Program-made: the position numbers and the translations under genes
From: Mimachlamys varia
Taxonomy: Eukaryota > Mollusca > Bivalvia > Pectinida > Pectinidae
DNA length: 64,000 nucleotides
NCBI GenBank assembly: GCA_947623455.1
Contig: OX392527.1
Location: forward strand, 46,854,401 to 46,918,400
Direction: 5' to 3'
Notes under the pieces: generated by a model
What the model was told of the DNA's origin: nothing
Seen by the model: only the letters and a program-made list of their open reading frames with translations
Databases searched by the model: none
Shown here: positions 11,335 to 25,750 of the stretch, in pieces
Numbering within the stretch: the first letter of the stretch is position 1
Layout of the letters: each line of letters starts with the position of its first letter

Positions 11335-14300
11335 TTTTCACATTATCTTACACAGATTTTTAATATCAATAAAAAAATTATGAAAAAGTTATGTGTCAAT
11401 AGGAGATACGTGTTCAATATAAACACTACTCCTGTTGTTGATTGTAAGAGAAGATTTAATTATTTATTGAAATAAGACAACATATTTTTATAAATAATCA
11501 AATTTCGATTTGAAATAAGACGATGACATATTGACTGTACATGATCAAATGATTACCGTTTTAATTGTTTGTATAACCTCTACAAACCCGTATATCAAAC
11601 TGACATTTGACACATTATGTCCGAACCATTGATTTACCGTACAGATTTAGTAAAAGAACATCGATTTCCTACACTGTCAGAGATATGACTTTATTGTGTA
11701 GCAATACTATAAAATATCGTAAGCAGACAACTACTGATAACTAGCATTCATTCACATATAATTGGGCACATACTTTAAGTGTGTGCTACCTGCTGGCGTT
11801 ACCACTGTACAAGTGGTTACTGGGTAAATACTATAACTAGAGAAACACAGGGGGTGTCAGTGTATTCCTAATTTATATGCTAAGCCCCATTAACCAATCA
11901 CAAAGCTATATAGATCAACTTTGGTGACTAATTTGATAACAAGGTCACTGACAGTGTCCATGTTCGAGAAACAATAACCAAACACAAGCCAAATTTGTCA
12001 ATGTTTGAGCTTGTCATGTTTTTTGTCAACGAGACTGATCATTTTGAAATAACTATATTCTGTTTGGTGGAAAGGGACTTCACAGCTAAACCGTCATATA
12101 TTTTCTTCTAACCACATCCAATACACAAATATTTAGATTGCATTTTCTCATTCTTCTTGATCATTCACAACTATCAAGCAGGAATTTTGGAAATCTTCAA
12201 CCGTTCCTTAAATGTTTTTTTTTCTGGAATATTTATTTTTTTTTAGATTATTTTCAAATTCCTTCAACATTTTCTGGCGTTTTGATAGTTATTTGAAAGA
12301 AAAAATTGGTATAAAAGGTTACCAATTCGCCATAAAAATAGTAATTATAACCCATGATTTTGCTTTAGATCTCGAAGAGAAATATATGTTTAGCCATTAT
12401 TTTTTCTGTTTAAAACGTTGAAATATTCAATTACCGGTATACAGTGTGTAATCAAAGGTTTAGGTACAATGGATGTAAGTTAAAGAAACCAAAATGAAAT
12501 ACTATAAAAGTAATTTTAGCACAATATTTCATTTTTGGTTCGAAATATTTATAAGCTACGCGTATACACATTCAATCAAAATAATATATTATAATAACAA
12601 TGAATACGAGAACTGGCATTATCCTAAAACTTGGTAAAACCAATAGACATTCAATCGTAGGAAAACATTACCTCAATGAAATAATATTGGACGTTCACCA
12701 GTTAATATTGCTTTAGTTCACTAGGCAATAAGATATGATCAGGAAATATAAATTATTTAAAAATATGATACTAAACAAATTTGTCTGAAGATATGAAAAA
12801 GAATGATACTTAAATACAATTTTAAAAAAAAGTATTTTGACGTAGTCTTGATTCAGGATATTGCTTTAATTCTGTCTAAGGCCAAAATTTCAAAAAAAAA
12901 GTTTTACTAAATAAATTGACCAACTGAATAAGGCTGACCTTATTGGCAATTTTAAGGCAATGAATATAAGTGCGCTGGCTTTTTCTTATAATTATATTTG
13001 AACCATTAGGTTCTAGTAAAATTTATATGTACTCAAAGTATTCTAGCGACAGAGGTATTTCGAACATTTATAGTATAAATCTACCATCTGTGGAAGTCGA
13101 AGCATCGGGCTGTCACTTTCGTATTTCAACCAATTATGTTGTAAGTTCTATATAAACGAGGTAGCGATTTATAAGGATGATCGGCAGGTCATGACATTCG
13201 GAATCCCCTCTCTATTCTACGTGTCTTTATCAATCATTTGTCAACGACTAGAATGTAGGGCTTCTCCGGGCTTTTTCATTGATTTTCAATCTATTTTCCC
13301 TACCTGTCGACATTTTTATAATATCCTTTTAAATGCCCAAATACTTTGATACATAAACAATCAAACATGTGACCTTAGTAAAATAAGGAATTAGAGGAAA
13401 TCAAATAAAGATACTTTGTGTCAAAAACCGATGAAGATTCACGTTTATATAGCGTCCAATATGGGCAAGAAGCGTGATAATTCGTCTATTAATTGTCCCA
13501 AGTGTAATTTTATAGATCCTCCTCCAGCAATAAAACGATATCTGGGTACACACCTCAGATAATCCTAAGCGTTGTAGGCATGCTCCGAGGATTATTTTAT
13601 ATTTTGATGAAAGAAATCATATTGAATTGGAATTTGAGGTCGACAATTTTAAGTACGGATTGTAATTATCAGTTGTTATAGTGTATTCAAGTGCATACTA
13701 TAACCTCGTAACGGACAGAGTCAAGATAAAAAAATGTATCCATAGTTTAGTTATTAAAGCATAACATGATATTATTATATCGTTTTGAATTTTCTTTTTC
13801 CGTTTTCTAATTCTGTACTACTTTTTTCTGTTAAAATTGTTTTCCGTGTTGCATTTCCTTTTGTTTTGTTTAGATATAGTGATATATTTTTACTTATTTT
13901 TGTATGTTTGTTTGTTTTTCTTTTCTTTAGCTGTTTCATGAATATACACTGTGCTACTATAGAAACGAACTTTATATATTGACTTTTCATTTTTTTTCCT
14001 TATTTGTTCCTCAAAGACGCTGTTTTGGACTGTTACTTTAAATTTTGTTTTGCTTTTTTCGATTTTAACTACTCTTGCAGCTGTTGTTTTATGTTATAAC
14101 TACATTAAATTTCTTAATCTGAAAGCATTTTCTGTAATTGTAGTTCAAAAAAGTATCTATCATGTTCAAATTCCAGATTGTTTTTTTCTAATAAAAAAAC
14201 AAGGAAAGGCATATCATGTGATGATATATAATATGATGTAGCTTTCATATTATTATACTAATAGCCTCCCTTGATTCCATACTTTGAGTTATTCCTTTGT

Positions 14301-14335
14301 CTACCTCAACATATAATATGACGCAATCTTATAAA
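11335..14335. other. non-coding, nothing recognised
   Basis: Strongly AT-rich; the open frames at 12.2 and 13.8 kb are low-complexity and lack family resemblance. Confidence 0.55.
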
Positions 14336-14338
14336 ATG

Positions 14339-14367
14339 TGACGTCATTCAATATTTTTATGACGTCA
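14339..14367. promoter_or_regulatory. pair of CRE palindromes
   Basis: TGACGTCA at 14339-14346 and 14360-14367, two helical turns apart (21 bases start to start). No recognised gene nearby. Confidence 0.25.
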
Positions 14368-14889
14368 CAATTATGAAGACATCCATTAGGTGTAGAGATG
14401 CATTGAATGGGACAGTTTTTCAGTGTCATCATATATGACAAAAATACTTACAAACACATTTTAAAAACAAGCCAAAAAACATAGAAAAGGACAAATCATA
14501 CACCATAAAAGAATTATTAACCGCAAGTACAGTATAATCAGCTGCCCCGGTACTATATACATTCTGCCAGGATATTTTGAGTCTCGATCGATTAACACAC
14601 AATAAAACAATTCTTTGACCATACTAGACACTAAAATAGTTTGATAGTAATAGCCCGGCTATTTTCTGTTTAATATCTTTTATGAATGACAAGTCATTGT
14701 TTTTCCTATATCCAATAATATTGACGCTGAATGTAACAAGTTGATTGACAATGCTTGTAGACTATCAGTGTCTAGCCATATAGCTACATGTTATACAATA
14801 TAGATTGTTTAAGCGTGGTAAATATGCCGTTACATAATTCTTTGAGAATAAATTATGTTGGGAAACAAATTGCTAAAGAAAAAAATCAG

Positions 14890-15165
14890 AGAATACCAAA
14901 GTGTCAACAAAACCATTATCCGAACTCAAAATCGATTAAACTAGAGGCAAAATAGGAACAAGGGAAATATTTACATGGAGACCCTCGTTAAAGCACAAGA
15001 GAATAAGACCAGATGTTCTGGAAGCTGCTTCATCGACGACACCCGCAATGTAAAACTTGGTCACATCCAAGTAAGCATCAATCCTCAAAATGAGAACCGA
15101 GCCATCATTGTCATCACAACAAGTAAACACACTAATAAGCAAACTCAAAAAACTTTTTTTCTAAG
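14890..15165 (+). repeat. R1 repeat copy, well preserved
   Basis: Complete from gagaataccaaagtgtcaac through tttacatggagaccctcg and gcttcatcgacgacacccgc to acaagtaaacacactaata. It contains an open frame reading CFIDDTRNVKLGHIQV, similar to the frame in the copies at 2.7 and 50.7 kb. Confidence 0.8.
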
Positions 15166-15400
15166 TTTTTTATCTTTGACATGTATTTTTGGTTTTGTAC
15201 CAATGATGAATTCTCATGGGATGCAATTGCCATATGCAAGAAAAAAGAAGAACACATTATTTAGTTTGTTCAATTTTAAACAACTGTTTCTTTCTTTTTA
15301 ATTTTGATAGTAACCTTAACATGATGGATACTAATTTAGTTGAATATAAGAGAAGTTTAAAGAAAATGATCAACTGTTTCATCCCTCATTTTTGCTCTTC

Positions 15401-15597
15401 TGGCCCCGGTTTCACCAACGTTCCTTAAATTTAAGAAATGCTTTAACTTAAAAATCTCGATAGGAAAGCATTACAGAATTTAAGTGGAAAATCTTAAGCT
15501 AAGGAACTTTCCTTAAATTCTGTAATGCTTTTTTTTAATGAGATTTTTAAGTTAAGGAGTTTCCTTAAGTTAAGGATCGTTGATGAAACCAGGGCCA
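15401..15597. mobile_element. foldback element (tggccccggtttcacc ends)
   Basis: Nearly the whole 197 bases fold back: tggccccggtttcaccaacg with cgttgatgaaaccagggcca, and aaagcattacagaatttaa with ttaaattctgtaatgcttt inside. No coding capacity. Confidence 0.7.
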
Positions 15598-15599
15598 GG

Positions 15600-16600
15600 T
15601 CAGGCTAAAGCACTCGCATCGTAGTGTTTCTGCTGCATATAAGGGTACCTTCTGAGGGATGACAGGTATCATCTAGCATCGACGTGTCCCTATACTGCTC
15701 AGACGATAGGCTGGTTTAATGATGCCCTGAGGCGATGTAGCACGAATTGCATCGTTACGTAGACATACATAACGACGATATTGTGACAACTGGTAATAAT
15801 AACGTTTTTACATGTGTGTAAATCCGAGACTATTTAGATAAGTAAATACATAAATCTGGCTAATTTTGAGTTTGTTTTTATAAGTCGGCCTCGACTGCTT
15901 CTCCTCTGTGTGTTTAAGCCAGAAGAAATGCATCAGACATGTTTAACGTTACAAATCTTTAGCGCTAAACTTGCCTTGTTTTGTCACATAATATATCCCC
16001 ACTAATACCCAACCGTGATCGCGTGTAGTAGGCCATTTCTGAAACATACGTTTTGACGAGACGGAGCAATCTAATATTCGTGTAGAGGTAGAGCTATATA
16101 GCTGTAATAGTCGTATATTGTAAACATTTGATCTTTACTTGGCGGAATGAATATCGACGTGAAATATTATACTGGAACAGAAGTTTGTAATGAGACAAAA
16201 TAATTGCTCCCTATCTGACAGTTTTACGTTATTATGTTTATGTATTTCTATGTGAATCATGGATTTGGTGAAATCAGAAGCACTTGAAAAATAAACTTCT
16301 GTCTTTATTCAGAAGTACTTTTAAATCATTATATGTCAATTTGTCCTTCCAGTGTCTTTACAGTAAATTTTGTATGAACATGTCAATTCACTAGTGAATC
16401 AGCATTATTACTTAGACTCCAATGTTGGCTATAAACTTGATAGTCACAATTAACTCTTTTGAGTTGGGGCAGGGCTCATAATTTACATGATTCACATGTA
16501 ATTTAATTTTGAAATGAAGCACGTACATTTTTAAAATGATAATTAAGGTGTTTTATGCAACTGCTCACTGTTTCTCTAACTTTTGGAAAAGGACGAAACA
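15600..16600. other. non-coding, nothing recognised
   Basis: No frame, repeat end or RNA structure could be supported. Confidence 0.5.
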
Positions 16601-16602
16601 GA

Positions 16603-16735
16603 CGTTTTTGTTTTGCATCCTATTTAAAAGCTAGTGATCGAAGAATTTGCCAGAATTTCGTTGTGAAGGAAAGCCGGAGTTCCCTAAGAAAAAGCACCGA
16701 CCTGCGGTCAGTACCTTGCACCTCCTCAACCACGG
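16603..16735 (-). mobile_element. SINE fragment
   Basis: Body sequence of the SINE at 47.8 kb: ggaaagccggagttcc and caccgacctgcggtcagtac, plus the gttttgcatcctattta tail. The tRNA head is largely lost. Confidence 0.65.
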
Positions 16736-16831
16736 TCCCTTTAATTCGACAGTGCAATCAATTCATTGTGTGTTACGTTCTTACTGGTGTCCATTTCTAG
16801 TCGCAAAACATTTATTAAAAATATAAAAATT

Positions 16832-16850
16832 AAAAAAAAAAAAAAAAAAA
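16832..16850 (+). repeat. poly-A run
   Basis: About 19 A bases shortly after the SINE fragment at 16.6-16.7 kb. Confidence 0.75.
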
Positions 16851-17062
16851 TAAATGTTATATTACAGTAAGTTTTTTGTGATATATTTTATGGTGATAGT
16901 TTATTCATTTTCTTAATTTTACATTAAGTTGTATTCTTAATTTTTTGTCATCTGAGGGAATAATGGTTATTAAATGCAAGGAAAAAAAGATAAAACGTTT
17001 TCAAAATTCACGCTGGATTAAAATAGATAAGAAATTAAAGAAAGGTAAGCAAATGTGTAATC

Positions 17063-17311
17063 ATGATACTGTTAACCAACTTATCTTCGCGGCGACTTAA
17101 TTTCGCGTTTTCATATGAAACGATTCTTTCGCGGAGATTTAATTTCGTGATAAATACGGTCATGAATTCTATGTACACTACAGTACTCCTACAGTTGGCA
17201 TACATCTAATTGAAACTATTTGGCGGCGATTTTAACTTCTCCTAATTTTAATCAACCGCGAAATAAGCAAAAATAAATCGCACACGAAAATAAATTGGTT
17301 TACAGTATCAT
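17063..17311. mobile_element. small inverted-repeat element with TTTCGCG motifs
   Basis: Ends atgatactgttaaccaactt and aattggtttacagtatcat are inverted copies. The inside has several ttcgcg/cgcgaa motifs. Related fragments may lie near 9940-10020 and 62590-62700. Confidence 0.65.
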
Positions 17312-17934
17312 GTAAATATCTACATATCAGCTGTAGTTCTTCGTCAATATGTAGTCAGCTTAGTGAAAACATGTTATATTAACCTCACATTGAATTGCAT
17401 TCCTTAGCTGAGTGCCGATATTTTCGGATAAAAAACAACTTATTTGTTTTAGTTTTAAGAAAACTGCATTTTATTATATAAATGTGAGAAATGGAAACAA
17501 ATTAAGAATGACATCATGTTTCAAAACATGTCAGTTGAGATTTGACAGGGGCCATGTTTTTCTAACCTAGCTGCCGAATTTCTACAACAGCAGCACAACC
17601 CAATACTCGAGGACGACCAAACACCGCCAGGTGGCGGGGCTCCGGAGTGTCGTGGGGATGTTTAGAATAGGAAAGAATGTCTAGGAGGAGAGGGGACATA
17701 GGGGGAGGAGAAAGGATGAACGACGGTATTTAACATGTTAAATATAAAGATACTTCAGAGGAAGGAGATAAAACGCTGAAAATCATTACGAGGTTGCTAC
17801 GAAATTTCATAAATATAACTAAGCATAGTGCGTTTAATCTATATTATAATATTATTTTACAGTGTCATAATGTTCTTTATCTAATTTGGCTTGTGTCTGA
17901 GTTTTTTTTACTTATTATAAGCTATTGTTGTTCA

Positions 17935-18025
17935 AAGACGTGTCAGGTTTTAGTGATGGAGGAAAGCGAGAGTTCCTGGAGAAAATACCCCTTCCTACGG
18001 CGAGTACCTGGTCACTGCCCTACGT
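17935..18025 (-). mobile_element. SINE fragment
   Basis: gtgtcaggttttagtgatgg and ggaaagcgagagttcctgg correspond to the SINE body; the head is missing. Confidence 0.6.
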
Positions 18026-18029
18026 AAGC

Positions 18030-19535
18030 ATAAACCATGAGACTACAGTAGCACTCCACGTTAAGGCATTACTACGAACAATGTTAAGGAATCGGTACAA
18101 AAGTGGCCCAGAAAAACACATTACTGACCCTGTTATAGAGATTCAACAATACCTTCCCTACTAAGATGAAAATCGACCCACGTGATAAATTAATTATCAA
18201 CTCGTTCCAATTACAAATTTCATTAACATTATAACTATAGGACGTTTTATGTAATTCATTTTTTTGAGTATGTCATTTCTTGGTAATCATTTCTGACACA
18301 TATGAAAGCTTCAGGAGAACAATTTAATCATGCCGCTATTTCCCTCTATATACTTCTCTTTCACATTCATTAATTTTTTCTTTTAATATTTTCAACTTTA
18401 TGATATACCAGTTAAATCATCCATTGTACGATTTATCCGGATATTTCATCCCTTAACATGTTTTCTCTGTTAGTCTTTCTTGGGCTGTACCCTTTATCCG
18501 GATTCTAAATTCCCGTTTACGTGCCATTGTCTTAGCCCGTTGCTATCACATCCGTTCACGTCAGAGAATCTATTTCGAGATTTGATGTTGATACATAACC
18601 TCCAGCGATGTATGTTGTTGAAATATTACACCATATCCAGTTTAAAGTCTCGGCAATCGGATTTATTATAATTCGTAAGTGTTATTCTGATATCAACCTA
18701 ATGCTGTTGTTTAGATGTATTCTCTTGAAGCATTAACTGGGAACTCTTATATCAATCCCGCCTTTAAAATTATGTATATATGCAATGGTCTTAGTATTTT
18801 AGTCTTTGATCATACCTCAAAAGCCAAAATCATTTTGCTTATTTGAAGTTATTAACATAATAACATGATTTGTTTCTTATTAAAAACATGTGTAGATATT
18901 TTAAAATTTAATAAGTCTTATAATGGATAACAAGTTTCATAACAGTTAACTAATTTTACTATAATATAACGTTAGGTTTTAAATCACTATGATTAATAAT
19001 TCAATTTAGTAAAAGTACATGTACCTATACAGTTTTATTTAATATACATGTGTGTGTATTAGTAAAAAAATAGAAACAACTATTTATACACTTTCAAAAC
19101 AAAAGGTCCAAGGCCCTCTTGTAGTACTTAAACCGTTCTGCAATAGCAAAGAGACGTTGCAACACAACTGAAACCAGTTTTTCCATCGGTATTCCTATAA
19201 CGCTAAGAATGAATATCTAAGAAAGTGTTTCGGGTAACGAGGGTATACAACTAGATACACATATTAAAAAGGATGAAAACAGCAACATCTACACAAAACG
19301 AAATAGACAGTCTTACTTACAAATGTACGACACAAATTGACACCAAAATGAAGCGAAGAGACACGGAATCCATAGGGAAAAATCATCGTCAACCTAAACA
19401 AAAGAATGAGATTTCATGGTCAGGTTTTCTTAATAATATTTTTAGTCTCTGCTTTCATTATGCTACATGACCGTGAACTCGTAGAAAAAGGGTTTTTTAC
19501 GCACCTGACCCTTCTGCTTCTACATTAGTTTAAAA
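18030..19535. other. non-coding, nothing recognised
   Basis: AT-rich with short frames only. Confidence 0.55.
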
Positions 19536-19539
19536 GTTT

Positions 19540-19692
19540 TGGATTTCCACCTTTCGGACGCTAGCATCACTGAGGAGTCCAAGGAGGACAAACAACTACA
19601 TGTATATGGGGCAGTTTAATTCATTTTCGGCATACTGTATCTATTACTAAATTTAAAAGGTGCAGCATATGTGTGTGTTATATCATCTTTAA
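19540..19692 (+). repeat. hammerhead-bearing dispersed repeat, copy 2
   Basis: Shares the ctagcatcactga head and the following segment (cagtttaattcatttt, cggcatactgtat, gtgcagcatatgtgtgtgtta) with the copy at 9740-9880. The ribozyme core is damaged. The 5' limit is uncertain. Confidence 0.55.
19564..19604 (+). ncRNA. decayed hammerhead ribozyme
   Basis: GCATCA, CTGAGGA and stem II GTCC/GGAC are kept (19564-19589), but the invariant G12 of GAAA is missing (GGAC is followed directly by AAAC). The stem III/stem I return strand is altered (caactacatgtatatgggg). It should be inactive. The downstream sequence to about 19690 matches the copy at 9.8 kb. Confidence 0.6.
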
Positions 19693-19694
19693 AG

Positions 19695-22600
19695 AATGTA
19701 TAAAAATCTAGGATAGCATGTATTGTGATCCTGTCAATTAAGATAACATACAATCATATCACTTTGTTTTTGTTTGGTTTTTTTTTGTGTCAAATCCAGT
19801 TAAGTTTGCCACATTTTCACATGTCACATTATGGAACCTTCGTAATCCTATTCTCCTGTTTCGTACATTTAGGTATAAAATCCATACAAATATCAATTTA
19901 AACTTGTTTTTTTTTTAACTTTTACTGACATGACATAGAAAAATATTTCTCCTAGATGTAAAGCATGACAGGGTTATTTTCAGTTACGATTTATGCAGTG
20001 TATAATAGCTAGACATGGATTTTTGTTAAGAAATCTCACTAATTATGATAACGAATATCGTAATAATGTTTTTTATATAAGATAGTGATAACTAAATTCA
20101 ATGCATTTGAAAATAAAATACTTTGGAAAGAAATAATTTTGAAGAAAGCCTTTTTTTGTCAGCGAAAATTAAAGATAAAAGATTTTATGAATATTTGGTA
20201 TCGTCGACCTCTTGTTCGCTTTATCAGAAAATACAACTTTTGAATTTCGTAAAGTTAGCATTGACAGCATGTTACTGTGTCGATAATAACGTTGGAAAAA
20301 CAGCGGGATAGCTATTCCAATGTGATGCAAAAAGCCAGGGGCAGTGTAAGTCAGTCTTTTGAATAATTAAAGCATGTATGATCATAATACATGTAGTTTC
20401 TAATGCAATACTAAATAAAACTATAAAACTTTCGGTTAAATATTTTCGATTTATTAAGTTTAAGGATTTACATATATTTATTTTTGTAATTTACATAATG
20501 TCTGGCATTTGTACACAAAACAAAGACATACTTTGTCATATGAATTAAAATAAGGCAGACTCAAACACTATGAAAATATCTTTAAAAAAAATAGAACACT
20601 GAACATAAATACACTTTAACAAAAACAAAAACACTCTAGAGAAAAATTAACTAAACTGTATAAAATGGTTGTAACTAAGTTACTCTGTTGTAAAAGTGTT
20701 AACACTATTAAATGTCAACACATAACTTAAAACGTTTATGATGAAAAATATGATAAATCATTACAATTGTTTAAACAGTAACAAGCACTAAAGTCGTTTG
20801 GAATTAAATCAGGATTTCTCTCGTGTCTAATACAGGTTAGCAATAAAATCAATGTGATGTATATATGCACTATTGTAAAATTTTTGTTATGGAATCGTTT
20901 GAAAAGCGTGTTGTGTCTTTTATTTAGAATCCTGTGGTGGAGAAGATGTTTGTATAAATCACCTGGCAAAGACTCACATTTTTAAAGTAATTACCACTGA
21001 CAGAAAGAGTGTTCAGATTAATAGTGTTAACATGTTTATACCTTTTTCAACTCTAAACTGTTAACATCAACTGAACTTCCTTCATTTTCTATTTTAACAT
21101 AATATTATATTTTTAATACAGATTTGTTTATATTTTTAATCGCTGTTTATTTAGGAGTAAACGTTACGAATGATAACGCTTCCTCGTTATACGGGATTTT
21201 GACATGCATTCTTCTATCATGGAATATTCATAACATTAAGTGCTTGTATCATGCATATAAGTAAAACAAATCGAAAGCATGTATTGCAAAATCATTTCTA
21301 AAGATTGATATTGCGATAACCCAAAATAATTCAATGTAAAATGGAGTATGTTTACCTTGGTAAAATATTAATATTTCCATTTCAATAAATTCTTTATTTG
21401 TTTTTTTTTATTTTATTTGTTTTTTGTTTGTTAGTTTGTTATTTTTGTTTACTGTGTCGTTCGTTTATTCATAAACAACATTAATAAAATAGCTCTTCGT
21501 TCAGTGTTAAAATCATTGTTCTATCACATTGTCAGAATACAATAAAAAATAGCATGATACATGTCTTACTTTTTCTTAAGCTTGAGACAAAATATTATAT
21601 TTATGAAAATTAAATGAAATACAAATTACTTAGAACACAATATCCCCATGCTACTTAAATTTTCTTCCTGCTCTAAAGTATGAACTCATTTGAAAAATGT
21701 CCTCGGTAATAATATCATATCAGTAAAATGTCAATAAACAATATATGTTTCCTTCTAAGTAAGAAAATATTTAACAGTGGGTATAAAAACCAGACATATA
21801 TAGAACGTAAAGCAAATATACATTCTACAGCTATGTTATTTATTCATGATCCGTTAGCTAATAAAAAGGCTAAAGGAATACAAGAAATGCGTTTCTAAAG
21901 TGTTACAGAAAAATAAATACAGAAATCAAGCAAATCAATGTATATCAAAAACTAATTATGACATTACGAATTACATACTTTGGGCTACTGTACAAAAGGG
22001 TATCAACATTTCAGCTTATAATTCATGCAAACTGTACTAGGATACAATTCTGCTAGCAGGTTATGCCTAACTTCGAGGACTGATAGTCCACTGGCTGAGG
22101 CACCAATCTTTAGAAATAGAATGCATCACTTCAAAAACGAGGATCCTTTGTAAGACAGTACATTTGTATCTGCTGAAATGAAAGAAAAGCATACATCGAC
22201 CATGAACTGCCTCCATATATTCAAAATCACTTCATGTATGGTCACATTCAAATCCTTTTCAAATCAATATTTATTTATATTTCAGTATACAAATTACTTA
22301 GAAATATTATGTTAGTACAATGATCGTGGAAAGTTATTTCTGTTGTGATGTTACCTGATATTGATTTACCTGCATTTTATCTGTAAAGTAATCGTCGATA
22401 ATTTTAGAGATTATAGTTGTCATCGCCGATAGTACTGTTACAAAGCAAGGTTTAGACTTATTTATAATTATTACAATTGAAAATAAAATGTATCTGTTTA
22501 AATTTCAAAACGATCACAACTACATACTTTACGACTCCCTTGTAAATCTATAATGTGAAATAGTGTTTTATGGGCATCTTTAATCTTTTTATTTTGTGGT

Positions 22601-25355
22601 ATTTGAAAATACATTTTGGAAACTTTCTGACCCGGTTTTATCCTTTTGAATTTTAATCAATGAATGAAATTTAAGTGGACTTAAAGACAATTAAGTAAAT
22701 ATTTACTTATTTCGCTTTTTCAACTCTATTACACTGGAGCATATAATGATATGTGTATCCATGATTTTTTTTGATAAAATTTGAATAAAATTGCTCTTAA
22801 GTTAGACAAAAACAAATCTTGAGAGAAACCATATCCTGATTTATTTTATCTATCTTACGATACCTGTACTCGCAATTGTTGCTTCTTTTCTAGTTCTTTC
22901 TACAATTATCACTATATACATCAAACCAATTTCTTCTAATTTCATTTTCAAGAGTCCAAAGATTATTTACATGTTTTCTCTCAATCATAAATTCTGAGAC
23001 CGCAATTACTTATTGGAGTACTTTGTAAATACTAAGTAACCTTTTATTTTTTCTTGTTGCATTGTTTTCCATTTCAATCATTTAATGAACTATTATTATT
23101 GTTTTAGGGGAAAACTTATCAAAAGGACATCAATTTATTTAAAATTGTGATGAGTGATTTTATTGTGAGGTCAGAAGCTTTTCAGATGACTATCCGAAAG
23201 TGATTTTAAAATTGAACCACTTGCCAGACAAGATGTTGAAATAACTCAGACGTTGATGACATCTTGGACAGCCGGGAAATTGACCCTTGTCATATATAAG
23301 ATCAAATTGGGTGTCTGGTAGACAAAAGGCCGGTTGTTATCGATGGCCTGTTCTCGCTGATATAGTCTTAAGAGGGATTCTAGTGTAACTGGTCAGATTT
23401 ATCTCAGATTTCGTTGTTGTTGTTTAGATTTGAATTCGTTTACTGGGATGGAGGTAGATCCCTGTGGATTATTTTAACGATGGTCCCTACTAGGTGTCTA
23501 TCATCAGGTTAATCCAGTCATCAGCCTTCCTCAAACATTACCAACAACACGGATTAGCATTCTCAATATTACCCCCATTTACACAGAAGGGTGGACGTTC
23601 ATCTAAAGCTTTTATCATCTCTTAATCTGACCTCGAACTGGACACTGACAAGTTAAAACAATCGACACAATATATCCGATCCTTTAGGACACCTTCCTCC
23701 CCCCTCCACTCGCTACCCGAACTCAATGAAATGCGCACATTCCACGACATCCGTTGCTACGGGTTACCGCGGCAGCCATCTTGAAAGCCATTGTCGTTGC
23801 GTGATAGATGACCTTGTGCTTTCATTGACCCACCGGGTATGGTTTACTTAGAAGCTTTACTTTATCAAGTTCGTTTGTATATATATACAAAGACGCGCGA
23901 AGAACAATGTCATGTGTTTGTTTATGACACAAGATTATAACACTTCTTTGATAACTTAACTTTCATTACAATTTTTGCCGCCAATTTTTTCCGCGCCAAT
24001 TTGGAATAATACGACATCTTCACAACTCAGTTTATCAGAACCACTCTTCCTAGAATAAATAGGTTACGCTTTCTATCCTCGCAAAGTTATTGTCATCTGC
24101 TTCATATTTAATTTTTTACGCAAGCAGATTTTCTGAAAATATCGTAAAAAAGCTTTCCCAAAATATGTTCCCCTTTACGAACACCTTTGAAGTGATTTTA
24201 ATTCAAGTGTATTTGATAAGCAAAACACATATATTATTATCCATGGACAATTTGTTGTCTACACAATACTATTCTGGTTATTTACATTTTTTTATCTGCA
24301 ATATAATAATTCGCATATGCAAAATAAATAGTTGTGAAGTATATAACGCGGCATAAATTGAACATAAAGAAGCATTGGGATCCTAATATACTGATTTTGA
24401 CAGTACTAATCCATTAATTATGATGTACAGCATACAATGTAGTATTTTTAATGAAGCACACATATTGTAATGTAAACTCCATGGTGTGTCGCTGAGTCCT
24501 TCATAACTATACGTTTGAACGGATTTATATTGTGAGGAAATATACACTTTTCTATCAAAACAGCGAAGTCAATTATTTTTTATCCTTCTTTATGTCTGTT
24601 ATCGATATACGTCAGGTTTAATCTTTTACTAAATTATAAAACAGTATTTTTTCTGTATAATAGTCAACCAAACTGTCAGGAACTCAGGACACTTAAACAT
24701 TTCTGGTTGAATAGCATTCATTTGAAAAACGTCTTGCTGTTATTTGATGGCACCTGTGTAAAAGAAAAGTGAAAAATCAGAATAGATTTTCTTTCTGCTG
24801 GAAACTTATAAAACAACAAAATATCGGTCAACAGATTCTTTACGTATGAGAAAAATTGTAAGAATCCTTCTACCCGAAAAAAAGTTCTAGATTTGTAATT
24901 AAACGAATATGTTTTGCACCAGATAATTATGCACAAGTCTTGAAAAAAAATGTAAGCAGACGAAATTTATAAGCCACAGTGACACGTATCTAATACACCT
25001 GTAAAGAACTATGAAATGAAAGCTACACCAAATTCATAATAAATGTAACCAGTCGGACGGACGGACGGAAACGTTATTGTTCTTTCTCGGAATTCAAGAG
25101 CAACGCAATACTCTGGGGATGACCGGACTAGTGTAGGGGAGGTAACTTCAATAAAAACTTTTCTACAGCATGACTAAACACATCCATTGTCAAAAATAGG
25201 TACAAAGGATTTGGCAAAAGCTATGAAAACGTTACGAAGCCATCTCCAATCACGAAACTTTCTAAACAAGTGAAGATATAGACAGCTAAAAATTCAACAG
25301 TTGAAAGAAGTAATTTTTATATACATGTATACAAATGGTGATATAAAGATAGACA
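19695..25355. other. long featureless stretch with a GC-richer patch at 23.15-23.85 kb
   Basis: Mostly very AT-rich with no frame above chance. The patch 23150-23850 is of more balanced composition, lacks inverted or tandem repeats, and is the best place in this stretch to look for conserved regulatory DNA; this is inference only. Confidence 0.45.
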
Positions 25356-25359
25356 ATGT

Positions 25360-25750
25360 TTAATGGCCCAATATACGTAACTTTCGGCAAAACTTGAAGC
25401 GATAATCATGTCTAATAACTTTTTTATATTTATAGATTTAGTTAAGATTAACTGATATCAGCAATATTCAAGATGAATTCTTACGCGGTTACCGGCACAG
25501 CAGCAGTTGGAACTCGGTATTTGTAAACACGCGTCCATTTTGAACTGTCTCTAACTTCGACTTGTTGTTGAAGTGGGCCCCACCTGAATTATTTTCAAAT
25601 CTTTGGATTTTTATGTAAAGAGTTTTTGTTAGTTACCGCTCAGGTTTGGTTCGTTTTAGGCTTATTTTCACATGGTTATCAACTTGATTGTTTTCAGAAT
25701 ATTTCAGAATCACGAAAAATTTCCTAAAGTTACGTATATTTGGCCTTTTA
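25360..25750 (+). mobile_element. TTAA inverted-repeat element M1, copy
   Basis: Starts TTAATGGCCCAATATACG and ends cgtatatttggccttt. The internal blocks are the same as in the other M1 copies, in opposite orientation to the copies at 11.0 and 26.2 kb. Confidence 0.82.

Noticed and set aside
14975..15301. 108-residue plus-strand frame as an independent gene.
   Set aside because: It lies in an R1 repeat copy and runs on into unrelated DNA; other R1 copies break the frame.
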